The translations under genes were made by a program, and so were the position numbers. A DNA stretch of 64,000 nucleotides from JAABVY01 sp964627935 (GTDB lineage: Bacteria > Zixibacteria > MSB-5A5 > JAABVY01), in the NCBI GenBank assembly GCA_964627935.1, contig CAZVLB010000010.1, positions 62,001 to 126,000 of the forward strand. The letters are read 5' to 3'. The notes beneath the pieces are model-generated. The model did not search any database, had not been told where the DNA came from, and saw only the letters and a program-made list of their open reading frames with translations. This document shows, piece after piece, positions 31,879-40,979 of this stretch (its first letter is position 1; every line of letters starts with the position of its first letter).

Positions 31879-33744
31879 TTAATCTTCGGCAAAGAACCAA
31901 TCCATCATAGATTTAATGAATTCTGTCGCCTGATCCTCGTACATGCAATAGAACGAGAATCCGAATACAGCTGTTCTGTAGATATCAGTTTTGTTCCTGA
32001 CACCCACAACCTTGCCATCGATAGTCTCACGATTGTATCTCTTCTTAAAATCGCGTACATCCATATTCTCGACCAGTCCGGCTTCATAAACCGATTTGGC
32101 CGTATAAACGGCTTCCGAACGGGTTCCCTTAACGAAGTAGTTCACCCATGGCTCGGCACCGGCTTTGAATGGATAAGTTGTTTTGGTTGAATCATCTTGA
32201 TCGCGCCACAGGTTCCTGTTCATGAAATAGTCGCGCAGATGACCGCCGGAGTCAACCTCAAGCACAGGCGGAACATCGGGAACGATCGCCTCGGCGCGCA
32301 GGAATTCTTCTGGAGTATCGCCGTAGGTCACACCGATCTTCTTGTACACATCGACAGCCGACCAGGCCTGTTCGTATGAAGCCTGCAGATCGCAGTACTT
32401 ATAGGGGAAGGTCGACGGTGAATGCGGTGTCAAACCCGGCGAGAATGTAGTGAATGAATTCCAGCCGATAAACATGGCCATGCCGCCCAGATCGAGATAG
32501 CTGCCGACGAAGTCGAGATAATCTTTATCCTTGTTGTAGACGTCGTAATTATTCTCTTTCATGAACACAACGAGCTTGAAGCTCATCAGGATATCCAGCG
32601 GCGGCGGTGGTTTGACCTGGGGTGCTGCCGGGCTGTTGTACCAGTAGAGTGAGTCAATCGGATAGCCGGCCTGCTCGAAGACAGTGCTAATAAAGTTATG
32701 AACTTTCGGTATCGGAGGCTCCTCGCCAGTTGTTGGCCTGAATGGTAACACCGGAACGGCCAGGACGCAGTTACTTCCGATATAGGAAGTGTTATCCACG
32801 ACCATAATGCCGTTTTCGAATGCCGGCTCGACAACCTTGAACCAGACATAAGCCGGAGTAGGATCGGGCACAAAGGCATCATCCCGTGCGCGCACCTCGA
32901 AATAGAACCAGTCTGACCTGGTTGTGGTAGCCGCGGGCTCATGCCTGTAAAGATTGAACAGGTTCGCACCTTCGTTTTCGATCCAGACCGAATTGGTGGC
33001 GGTATCACGCGATTCATAAACGAACTTGTTTTCATCGAAGCTCATGGTATCCTCAAACGGCCCGTAGACGCGCCAGTGATACTCGAACGGCGGTTGAGTG
33101 CGCTTATAATCGAGAGAATCCGAACCGTTCCAGGCGATCGGAACACCGCTGTACAGATCAGTCGTATCCGGCAGGCTGAAGAATGTCTTGGAAGAATCGA
33201 AGCTGATATATGTTTCCGGAGGATTATTGTTTCTTGAATACATCCGGTAAGCCACAGCTGTTATTTTGCCATCGGTAGTATCGGTGAAATTGGATGGCTT
33301 GCCATGGTTATCCACGGCCTGCACAAAGAAATACTGGGGTGTATATATCTCCGGATCGGCTTCGGCAAAAAGCGGAATCGTATCCGATGTGGCCGAATTA
33401 CCCGGTGCCAGAGAATCTGCATATACAACCGTCCAGTCACTGTAATCGCCGCTGGTCAACACATGCTCGGCATATGCCATAGGATCATCATTGATATCCT
33501 CGGCACGCTTGACCGTGTAGCGATAAAGCCTGATAAAGCCATCGGTATCGGTGGCATACCAGTAAAGAATTGGATTAAAGGAATACTCTTCTCCCTCCGT
33601 CGGGATATTGGCAAGGAAACATCTCGGCGCCGCATTGGTAGGTTGCTCACCTTCGAAACCTTCACTGCAGGCGGAGATAAAGATCACACTTGCCACCATC
33701 GCCATCATGAGAAGCAGTATCATTTTAACATGCTTGTTTTGCAT
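31879..33744 (-). CDS. large lipoprotein of unknown function
   Basis: 621 aa from the second ATG (33744), 4 nt after GGAGG. The N-terminus is a lipoprotein signal (VKMILLLMMAMVASVIFISAC, lipobox ISAC-S), so it is anchored by a lipidated cysteine. The mature part shows beta-rich repeats in the first half (TDTDGFIRLYRYTVKRAEDI; NNPPETYISFDSSKTFFSLP), resembling fibronectin-like modules. The second half (about 310-615: NGIMVVDNTSYIG ... GMAMFIGWNSF) looks alpha/beta and flavodoxin-like in secondary structure. I know no named family for it. It is the last gene of the TonB-receptor/PorV locus and probably works at the outer membrane with it. Confidence 0.8.
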   Translation of the reverse strand: MQNKHVKMILLLMMAMVASVIFISACSEGFEGEQPTNAAPRCFLANIPTEGEEYSFNPILYWYATDTDGFIRLYRYTVKRAEDINDDPMAYAEHVLTSGDYSDWTVVYADSLAPGNSATSDTIPLFAEADPEIYTPQYFFVQAVDNHGKPSNFTDTTDGKITAVAYRMYSRNNNPPETYISFDSSKTFFSLPDTTDLYSGVPIAWNGSDSLDYKRTQPPFEYHWRVYGPFEDTMSFDENKFVYESRDTATNSVWIENEGANLFNLYRHEPAATTTRSDWFYFEVRARDDAFVPDPTPAYVWFKVVEPAFENGIMVVDNTSYIGSNCVLAVPVLPFRPTTGEEPPIPKVHNFISTVFEQAGYPIDSLYWYNSPAAPQVKPPPPLDILMSFKLVVFMKENNYDVYNKDKDYLDFVGSYLDLGGMAMFIGWNSFTTFSPGLTPHSPSTFPYKYCDLQASYEQAWSAVDVYKKIGVTYGDTPEEFLRAEAIVPDVPPVLEVDSGGHLRDYFMNRNLWRDQDDSTKTTYPFKAGAEPWVNYFVKGTRSEAVYTAKSVYEAGLVENMDVRDFKKRYNRETIDGKVVGVRNKTDIYRTAVFGFSFYCMYEDQATEFIKSMMDWFFAED

Positions 33745-33784
33745 CATACCTCCAAGTATATCGCAATAGAATTATTCATAGTCA

Positions 33785-34711
33785 TTAGAGTCCGAATCCT
33801 ACAGTGAATCTGTGAACTGACTCGAGTACGCCAAAGTCAAAGTAGCCATAATCGAGGGTGATGTCCCAGTCGGAAACAGGAAGATGAATTCCCGCCCCGG
33901 CACTGAAACCACCCGCGTCGACCTGGAACTTGTGACCCACGCGCAACGAAAACATCTCGTTGAAATTATATTCCAAACCGGCTGAATATTTCTCAAGGTT
34001 ATCCGACGGATGCGAGCCCTCCATCGAGAATGTCGTGCGATGCATCTCACTCTCGATTACATTGAAGGCCGCTCCAAACTTGAAGTTGATCGGCAAGGGA
34101 TGCTCCTCAGTTATAAAACGCATATCCGGCCCAAAGTTGGAAATCACCATCGAGATCCGGAAACCACGGTAACCCGTGTCATACGTCGTGCCAACATCCG
34201 CAGCCCAGCCGGTGGCGCGCTGCTCCTCATAAAGCTGATCGATGATCTTAAACGTCAGGCCCACCGAAAAATGATCTGTCAGGCTACGGGCATAACTGGC
34301 GCTGATGGCATACTCCTTGGCACCAAACGTGCGGCCCGTGCCCTCAGCATACTCATACGTCGTCTCCTTCATCGTTCCGGCATCCAGCATATATATACCG
34401 AATCCGATCACGCCGCCTAAGCTCCACATCGGTAGCACCACCCCGCCAAACTCAAAGTTCATGTCCGCAGCATAATCGATATGCGTGAACATAAACTGCT
34501 TTTCATAGACCTGCGTCAATCCGGCCGGATTATAGTACAACGCCGAGGCATCATCAGCGATCGAAATAAACGACTCGCCCATGCCAACTGCGCGGGCCGA
34601 GATGCCTATCTCCAAAAACTGCGCTCCTGCTGTCGCCACCTTCGCCTGACCGTACACAAGGCCCGGCAAAAGCAGGACGGCAAGAAGCAAAAACATACTT
34701 ATTCTTTTCAT
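33785..34711 (-). CDS. PorV/PorQ-family outer-membrane protein, copy 1
   Basis: 308 aa; GAGGA lies before the ATG. Signal peptide MKRISMFLLLAVLLLPGLVYG. The mature protein opens with the family hallmark AQFLEIGISARAVGMGESFI, then DDASALYYNPAGLTQV, as in PorV/PorQ and FadL-like barrels, and ends in beta strands (HRFTVGFGL). In Bacteroidetes, PorV binds the C-terminal domain of T9SS cargo at the outer membrane and hands it to the attachment complex. It sits 28 nt downstream of a sorting-domain protein gene. From residue 13 on it is identical to copy 2 at 37414, at DNA level too. Confidence 0.88.
   Translation of the reverse strand: MKRISMFLLLAVLLLPGLVYGQAKVATAGAQFLEIGISARAVGMGESFISIADDASALYYNPAGLTQVYEKQFMFTHIDYAADMNFEFGGVVLPMWSLGGVIGFGIYMLDAGTMKETTYEYAEGTGRTFGAKEYAISASYARSLTDHFSVGLTFKIIDQLYEEQRATGWAADVGTTYDTGYRGFRISMVISNFGPDMRFITEEHPLPINFKFGAAFNVIESEMHRTTFSMEGSHPSDNLEKYSAGLEYNFNEMFSLRVGHKFQVDAGGFSAGAGIHLPVSDWDITLDYGYFDFGVLESVHRFTVGFGL
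33789..34675 (-). repeat. 887-bp direct repeat, copy A
   Basis: It matches 37418-38304 base for base as far as I can compare, with no indel (constant offset 3629). It covers the PorV-family coding region from within the signal peptide to just before the stop codon. Sequence diverges abruptly at both ends. Confidence 0.93.
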
Positions 34712-34738
34712 AACTGTATCCTCAAATCTAAATGTTGC

Positions 34739-37324
34739 TTACTTGATTACCACAATTTTGCCAACCTGTGTACCCTGATCGGACTCAATAGTGTATATAT
34801 ACAATCCGGATACAATTGCCTGCGTATTACGCGTTATCATATCCCAGTAGGCCTTGGAATTGGTCTCTGAGAAATCACCGCCCGGTTCATGCTTGATTTC
34901 TCGCACCAGATCACCATCGGTGGTCCAGATCTTGATCGTGCATTCCTCGGGGAGATTGATGAAGTGAATTCTGCGTTCCCATTCAGTTCGGCCGGTACGG
35001 TTGGGATCCTCATAGCGATCCTCGGCATAGCCGGCATCGATTCGATATGGATTGGGATAGACAGATACCGTGGCATCATTCTCAATTACCTGGTCAGCCG
35101 AAAAAACCGGGAAAACCTTCACGGCGTTGGCCAGAGGTGATGATTCGAGCGGTTCGAGCGCATTTTCGGGGTTGCCGAAGTCAAACGCCGTGACCGCGAA
35201 ATAGAGCGGTTGTGACGGGATCAGGCCATCAATCGTGTACTCATACTCATAATATTTATGATATATCGAGTCATTTTCCGTGTGGTAGTTGTCGGGATAC
35301 TCAAGATAGCCTGTGTCAGCCGTAACAGCGCCGGATTCGATTTCATCCCGGAACGTTTTCCTGACGCCCCTGGGATCGGTGAAATACTGGTTCCAGTCAA
35401 CAGCCTCGAAATAATACTCAAGACCGTTGGGCGCCACAAATGGATTTTCTTCTTCATATAAGTTAGGATCGAAATCGTCACCGTAGAGATCCTGTAATTC
35501 CTTCAGACCCATTGGAATTCCGGTCAGGAACCATTTCTGCTTGCCAACATCCCAGACATAGCGGTTAAAGTCGATCAGGTCATGGGAGGTCAGAAGCGCG
35601 AAATCATCCATTTTCAGCTCACGCGCCATATAGACTCGGTAGCCTTCGAAATCCTGCTTGCCTGAGAAGAGGTCATTGTAAAGCTCGGTAGCCATGCCAT
35701 TCCAGCGAATAGTAACCTCGCCTGGTACGGTTGAATAGCGCAGATTGGGTGCCGGCGGAGGCGGAGGGCCATCAAAGTCAGGCACGCCGTCGCCTTCATA
35801 GTAGATACAATCTTCTACGTAAGTGGTGTCACCATCCTGAACGATGGTATCCACGACCGGTCTGCAAAGCCCGGAATCGCCGTCATTATCGGTATCAACG
35901 CCGGGATTATCATAGACCCAGGCGGCCCAGGTAGCATTGAGACCGAGATCTCCAAAATTGAGCTTGCTGTAGAATGAATCCGGTGCCAATATATCGGTGA
36001 AGTATTTTGTAAAATCGGTCGGTTTGACATGGAAGTTGTCACCGGCGACATAGGCCAGAGTAACCGGCAATGAATCACCCGGCTCGATATTGAATGGTCC
36101 GAATGAAATCAGGTAACGAGTATCGTAACCTTTTGCCAGCTGCTCAGCAAGGTCGGCCGCCGGAGGAGGCAACCAGCCTTCATCGGTGAAATCAACCGCG
36201 GAATAAATCTGATCATAATCGAACTCATTGTTCGACATGATATAATACTTGTTCTTATCGCCTTCCGGAGTACCCAGACCACCGGTACCGAAGTCACGGT
36301 AATTGTCATCCTTCATCGGGCCCCAGTCATAAAGCGAGGGCTGATACTGCTCGGAGACCCACCAGTTGAATGAGTACTGAAGATCCGGGTTGGGCGTCCT
36401 GACAACACGTGTACCGGTCACGCCCACCGGGCTGGCATAATTGAATGCCGTTCCGGCCGGGTCACCGTCATTATCGCCGATCCAGGCGATCCTGATTGTG
36501 TCCTCGAGACCATCGGAACGAGTATAGGTCCATCTGAATCCGCAGATATCATCGGCGAATCCCTCGGCATTTACTTCCGGATGCATAACATCGGCATCGA
36601 TATAAATACCCATGTAGACCTTGCGCAGTGTTTTAACGCCCATGTTATAAATGAAGAAATCAAAGAGAATGAAATCTTCCGAGTATTTATAACTCCAGGA
36701 GTAGCTCTTCTGAGTAACCCTGATATTAAGGGGCTTATGCGGCCTCCTGTCCATCGGGGTTGAGGCAACGTACTGCTGATCGGTCAATGTATCTGTATAA
36801 ACCGCGATATAGTCCGCTTCAGATACGGCATCGGGATGATAGGCCGGATCTGTGGGTCGAATCGATCTTTTTTCGATATCGCCGGCGGGAGCAGCATCCG
36901 GGAACATCTCCTCGACATGCTGCCATCCGTCGGCACCCACTGTTACCAGCGTATCATCTTCAACGATAGCGCCGATCCAGAGTGCGCCCTGGAACAGATA
37001 CTCGATACCCGATCCGGCCGGGAACTCGCATGAGGGCGCGGCCCTGCCGGTTTCCGGATCCTCGTATCCTTCGTCAATCTGGCTGCCGAAAAACCCCCAG
37101 TTGGTGATCGACATAAGGATATTACCAACCTTATGTACGCGCAACTGGGTATTTGGCGGAGCCGTAGCGGTAGGTTTAAGCCGGCTTTCCAGATCACGGA
37201 TAGCATCCCCGGAATGATCCAGCATATCTCTGGCATAGACATCCGAGGGTCCCGCGAGCGAAAGGGCCAGCGCAAACAGAACCGTTATTCCTATTATTTT
37301 TAGCTGCCAATATTTGTGCTTCAT
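34739..37324 (-). CDS. large exported protein with T9SS-type C-terminal domain, paralogue B
   Basis: 861 aa from ATG 37324 (GGAGG 7 nt before; an upstream GTG is less likely). A signal peptide ends near SDVYA. Conserved blocks shared with the paralogue at 38373 are ITNWGFFGS, EFPAGSGIEYLFQGALW, SWSYKYSEDFILFDF, SFGPFNIEPGDSLPVTLAYV and FRYAVTAFDFGNPENALEPL-like segments (here PLYFAVTAFDFGNPENALEP). A fibronectin-like module lies at about 560-740. The C-terminal 90 residues form a sorting-type domain (VSVYPNPYRID; CTIKIWTTDGDLVREIKHE; VSGLYIYTIE). No catalytic motif recognised. It is followed directly by a PorV-family gene, repeating the order of the upstream pair. Confidence 0.8.
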   Translation of the reverse strand: MKHKYWQLKIIGITVLFALALSLAGPSDVYARDMLDHSGDAIRDLESRLKPTATAPPNTQLRVHKVGNILMSITNWGFFGSQIDEGYEDPETGRAAPSCEFPAGSGIEYLFQGALWIGAIVEDDTLVTVGADGWQHVEEMFPDAAPAGDIEKRSIRPTDPAYHPDAVSEADYIAVYTDTLTDQQYVASTPMDRRPHKPLNIRVTQKSYSWSYKYSEDFILFDFFIYNMGVKTLRKVYMGIYIDADVMHPEVNAEGFADDICGFRWTYTRSDGLEDTIRIAWIGDNDGDPAGTAFNYASPVGVTGTRVVRTPNPDLQYSFNWWVSEQYQPSLYDWGPMKDDNYRDFGTGGLGTPEGDKNKYYIMSNNEFDYDQIYSAVDFTDEGWLPPPAADLAEQLAKGYDTRYLISFGPFNIEPGDSLPVTLAYVAGDNFHVKPTDFTKYFTDILAPDSFYSKLNFGDLGLNATWAAWVYDNPGVDTDNDGDSGLCRPVVDTIVQDGDTTYVEDCIYYEGDGVPDFDGPPPPPAPNLRYSTVPGEVTIRWNGMATELYNDLFSGKQDFEGYRVYMARELKMDDFALLTSHDLIDFNRYVWDVGKQKWFLTGIPMGLKELQDLYGDDFDPNLYEEENPFVAPNGLEYYFEAVDWNQYFTDPRGVRKTFRDEIESGAVTADTGYLEYPDNYHTENDSIYHKYYEYEYTIDGLIPSQPLYFAVTAFDFGNPENALEPLESSPLANAVKVFPVFSADQVIENDATVSVYPNPYRIDAGYAEDRYEDPNRTGRTEWERRIHFINLPEECTIKIWTTDGDLVREIKHEPGGDFSETNSKAYWDMITRNTQAIVSGLYIYTIESDQGTQVGKIVVIK

Positions 37325-37413
37325 AGGGAAACCTCCAGGCACAATTTAAAATCCGTTATAATCTTCCAAACAAGTCTTTTATATAAACAAGAACCTCAAT
37401 CGATCCAATTTAA

Positions 37414-38340
37414 TCAAAGTCCGAATCCTACAGTGAATCTGTGAACTGACTCGAGTACGCCAAAGTCAAAGTAGCCATAATCGAGGGTGATGTCCCAGTC
37501 GGAAACAGGAAGATGAATTCCCGCCCCGGCACTGAAACCACCCGCGTCGACCTGGAACTTGTGACCCACGCGCAACGAAAACATCTCGTTGAAATTATAT
37601 TCCAAACCGGCTGAATATTTCTCAAGGTTATCCGACGGATGCGAGCCCTCCATCGAGAATGTCGTGCGATGCATCTCACTCTCGATTACATTGAAGGCCG
37701 CTCCAAACTTGAAGTTGATCGGCAAGGGATGCTCCTCAGTTATAAAACGCATATCCGGCCCAAAGTTGGAAATCACCATCGAGATCCGGAAACCACGGTA
37801 ACCCGTGTCATACGTCGTGCCAACATCCGCAGCCCAGCCGGTGGCGCGCTGCTCCTCATAAAGCTGATCGATGATCTTAAACGTCAGGCCCACCGAAAAA
37901 TGATCTGTCAGGCTACGGGCATAACTGGCGCTGATGGCATACTCCTTGGCACCAAACGTGCGGCCCGTGCCCTCAGCATACTCATACGTCGTCTCCTTCA
38001 TCGTTCCGGCATCCAGCATATATATACCGAATCCGATCACGCCGCCTAAGCTCCACATCGGTAGCACCACCCCGCCAAACTCAAAGTTCATGTCCGCAGC
38101 ATAATCGATATGCGTGAACATAAACTGCTTTTCATAGACCTGCGTCAATCCGGCCGGATTATAGTACAACGCCGAGGCATCATCAGCGATCGAAATAAAC
38201 GACTCGCCCATGCCAACTGCGCGGGCCGAGATGCCTATCTCCAAAAACTGCGCTCCTGCTGTCGCCACCTTCGCCTGACCGTACACAAGGCCCGGCAAAA
38301 GCAGTATAATCAGAAAAGCCAGGTAGTATCTAAATTTCAT
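37414..38340 (-). CDS. PorV/PorQ-family outer-membrane protein, copy 2
   Basis: 308 aa from ATG 38340, chosen because GGGGA lies 8 nt upstream and because it gives the same length as copy 1. The first 12 residues (MKFRYYLAFLII) differ from copy 1. Everything after that is identical, including the ARAVGMGESFISIADDASAL hallmark. The last codon differs silently (CTT versus CTC). It lies 32 nt downstream of the 866-aa sorting-domain protein gene and 89 nt upstream of the next. Identical mature proteins beside diverged partners suggest gene conversion or a shared shuttle function. An assembly duplication should also be excluded. Confidence 0.88.
   Translation of the reverse strand: MKFRYYLAFLIILLLPGLVYGQAKVATAGAQFLEIGISARAVGMGESFISIADDASALYYNPAGLTQVYEKQFMFTHIDYAADMNFEFGGVVLPMWSLGGVIGFGIYMLDAGTMKETTYEYAEGTGRTFGAKEYAISASYARSLTDHFSVGLTFKIIDQLYEEQRATGWAADVGTTYDTGYRGFRISMVISNFGPDMRFITEEHPLPINFKFGAAFNVIESEMHRTTFSMEGSHPSDNLEKYSAGLEYNFNEMFSLRVGHKFQVDAGGFSAGAGIHLPVSDWDITLDYGYFDFGVLESVHRFTVGFGL
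37418..38304 (-). repeat. 887-bp direct repeat, copy B
   Basis: Partner of 33789-34675. The identical block begins one base before the penultimate codon and ends inside the signal-peptide codons, so it spans almost exactly the mature coding sequence. Confidence 0.93.
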
Positions 38341-38372
38341 ATGTATCATCCCCAATCATGAAAACCTGCATT

Positions 38373-40973
38373 CTACTTTATTATTACTATCTTGCCTACC
38401 TGGGTACCGAGATCAGACTCGATGGTGTAGATATATAAACCGCTCACCGCTGCCTGAGTATTCCTGGTGATTAGATCCCAGTATGCTTTTGAGTTTGTTT
38501 CTGAATTGGGATTACCGAATTCATGCTTGATTTCTCGCACCAGATCACCGTCGGTGGTCCAGATCTTGATTGTGCATTCCTCCGGCAAATTGACGAAATG
38601 AATACGTCTTTCACGCTCACGATCGCCTTCCTTGGATTCATAGCCGTCAGCGCGGTAGGCGCCATCACCAACATACGGATTGGGATAGACAGACACCTTG
38701 GCGTCATTTTCCACCACCTGATCGGCCGAATAAATCGGGAAGATCCTGATCGCATTGGAAAGAGGCGATGATTCAAGCGGTTCCAGGCCATTCTCGGGAT
38801 TGCCGAAATCAAAGGCCGTCACCGAGAAGAACAGATCATCGGATTCTCTCAATTCGCTTATAGTGTATTCATACTCATAATATTTATGATATATCGAATC
38901 GTCGTCCTGGTAATAGTTATCCGGATATTCAAGATATCCGGTATCTGATGTTACCGCACCGGACAGGATTTCATCCATAAATGTCTTTTTGATCCCGCGC
39001 GGATCGCTGAAATACTGGTTCCAGTCAACTCTTTCGAAATAAAAGAGCTCACCGTCGTATTCGAATGGATCCTCCTCGGTATACATCAGGGGATCGAAAT
39101 CATCGCCATACATGGCCCTGAGATCATCCAGCGAAAACGGTGTATCGCGCAGGAACCATTTCTGCTTACCCGCATCCCAGATATGGCGATTAAAATCCAC
39201 CAGGTCATGCGAAGTCAACAGCGCGAAAGCGTCGGTTTTAAGTTCCTGACCAAAATAGACACGGTAGCCCTCGAAATCCTGCTTCTGAGAGAAATCATCA
39301 ATATAAGTTTCTGTCTGCAGGCCGTTCCACTTCAGAGTGACCCGACCGGGTATCGCCGAATATCTCAGATTTGGCGAAGGCGGAGGCGGGGGACCCTTGA
39401 AGTCCGGAACACCATCACCTTCATAGTAGACACGATTTTCGACAAAGGTCGTATCAAAATTTTCAATAATTGTATCGATTCTTATACGGAATTTTCCGGA
39501 ATCGCCGTCACCATCGGTATCCACGCCCGGATTATCATACATCCAGGCGGCCCAGGTGGAATTTATGCCCAGGTCCGTGAAGTCGAGCTTCTCATAAAAG
39601 ACTTGGGGATTCTGGGCATCAAAATGTACAGCCTTATCTTCCGGCTTGACATGGAAGTCGGCTCCGGCGACATAGGCACATGTTACCAGCAATGAATCGC
39701 CCGGCTCGATATTGAAGGGCCCGAATGAGAACAGGTAGCGTGTATCGAAACCATCGGCGATATTCTCGGCCAGGTCAGGAGTGGGAGGCGGAAGCCATCC
39801 CTGGTCAGAGTAATCCACGGCCGCGAAAAGCTGGTCATAGTCAAATTCATTATTGGACAGGATATAGTATTTATTCCTGTCGGTTTCCGGGGTACCCAGA
39901 CCGCCGGTACCAAAATCACGGTAATTAGCCGATTTCATCGGCCCCCAGTCAAAATTGGTATTATAGCCGTTGGAATTCCACCAGTTGAATGAGTACTGAA
40001 GTTCCGGATTGGGTGACCTGACCACCCTCGTACCGGCCACGCCGGTTGGGCTTTTCTGATAAAAAGCCCCGCCATGCGGGTCGCCGTCATCGTCGGCGGT
40101 CCAGGCTATATTAATCGTATCCTCGAGTCCTCCGCCTGCCGGCGATGGTACCGAGACCTTGAAACCGGAGTAGTCATCCTCATAGCCGGCCTCAACAAAG
40201 TCTGTCGGCCCGGCCCAGATATCGGCATCGATATAGAGACCCATATAGCCACGCCGGATGCTCTTCTGGCCGATATTGCGCAACATGAAATCGATCAAGA
40301 TAAAGTCCTCGGCATATTTATAGCTCCAGGAATATGAACGCTGATTGACTTCAATGTTGATCGGCTTGTGGGGACGGCCCTCGATCGGGTCGGGTGTAAC
40401 GTACTGCTGGTTTGTCAACGTATCGGTATAGACCGCATAGAAATCCTGCTCGGATATGGCGTCCGGATCATAATTTACCGAACCCTTACGGATCGATTTC
40501 TGAACCAGGCCACCATCGGGAATAGCAGCCGGATACATCTCATTAACCCATTGCCAGCCGTCAGCGCCCACACTGCAGAGTGTATCATCCTCGATAATAG
40601 CCGCAAACCAGAGCGCGCCCTGGAAAAGATAGTTCACGCCTGATCCGGCCGGGAATTCGAATGAGGGAGCCAGCATACCCAGCGGCTCGTCACCGTACGT
40701 ACAATATTCTTCGCGCAGCTGGTCCTGCCAGAACTTGCTGCCGAAGAAGCCCCAGTTTGTGATTGTCAGAAAGACATTGCCGACACGATGGCTGCAGTTC
40801 TGGGTATTGGGAATTCCGTCTGCCGTAGGCTTGAAGAAGGGATCGGTTGTCCAGCTTGTGGGGGTATAACCTTCCTTCATCTTAGCCATGGCGCTCTGCC
40901 CTCCGCAGAGCAGCAGAAGCGCCATTATTATAATGATCATTTTCTTACATGCATAGGGATGCATTAATTTCAT
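38373..40973 (-). CDS. large exported protein with T9SS-type C-terminal domain, paralogue A
   Basis: 866 aa; an ATG 9 nt inside (40964) is better spaced from GAGAGG and may be the true start. Signal peptide ends near GGQSAMA. It is clearly homologous along its whole length to the 861-aa protein at 34739: LTITNWGFFGSKF, EFPAGSGVNYLFQGALWFA, SWSYKYAEDFILIDFML, TRYLFSFGPFNIEPGDSLLV, and a C-terminal sorting-type domain ending VSGLYIYTIESDLGTQVGK. An extra segment near residue 70 (DQLREEYCTYGDEPLG) is special to this copy. Function unknown; probably exported to the surface. It begins 6 nt after the TonB-receptor stop, so the two are coupled. Confidence 0.8.
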   Translation of the reverse strand: MKLMHPYACKKMIIIIMALLLLCGGQSAMAKMKEGYTPTSWTTDPFFKPTADGIPNTQNCSHRVGNVFLTITNWGFFGSKFWQDQLREEYCTYGDEPLGMLAPSFEFPAGSGVNYLFQGALWFAAIIEDDTLCSVGADGWQWVNEMYPAAIPDGGLVQKSIRKGSVNYDPDAISEQDFYAVYTDTLTNQQYVTPDPIEGRPHKPINIEVNQRSYSWSYKYAEDFILIDFMLRNIGQKSIRRGYMGLYIDADIWAGPTDFVEAGYEDDYSGFKVSVPSPAGGGLEDTINIAWTADDDGDPHGGAFYQKSPTGVAGTRVVRSPNPELQYSFNWWNSNGYNTNFDWGPMKSANYRDFGTGGLGTPETDRNKYYILSNNEFDYDQLFAAVDYSDQGWLPPPTPDLAENIADGFDTRYLFSFGPFNIEPGDSLLVTCAYVAGADFHVKPEDKAVHFDAQNPQVFYEKLDFTDLGINSTWAAWMYDNPGVDTDGDGDSGKFRIRIDTIIENFDTTFVENRVYYEGDGVPDFKGPPPPPSPNLRYSAIPGRVTLKWNGLQTETYIDDFSQKQDFEGYRVYFGQELKTDAFALLTSHDLVDFNRHIWDAGKQKWFLRDTPFSLDDLRAMYGDDFDPLMYTEEDPFEYDGELFYFERVDWNQYFSDPRGIKKTFMDEILSGAVTSDTGYLEYPDNYYQDDDSIYHKYYEYEYTISELRESDDLFFSVTAFDFGNPENGLEPLESSPLSNAIRIFPIYSADQVVENDAKVSVYPNPYVGDGAYRADGYESKEGDRERERRIHFVNLPEECTIKIWTTDGDLVREIKHEFGNPNSETNSKAYWDLITRNTQAAVSGLYIYTIESDLGTQVGKIVIIK

Positions 40974-40979
40974 CCTCTC

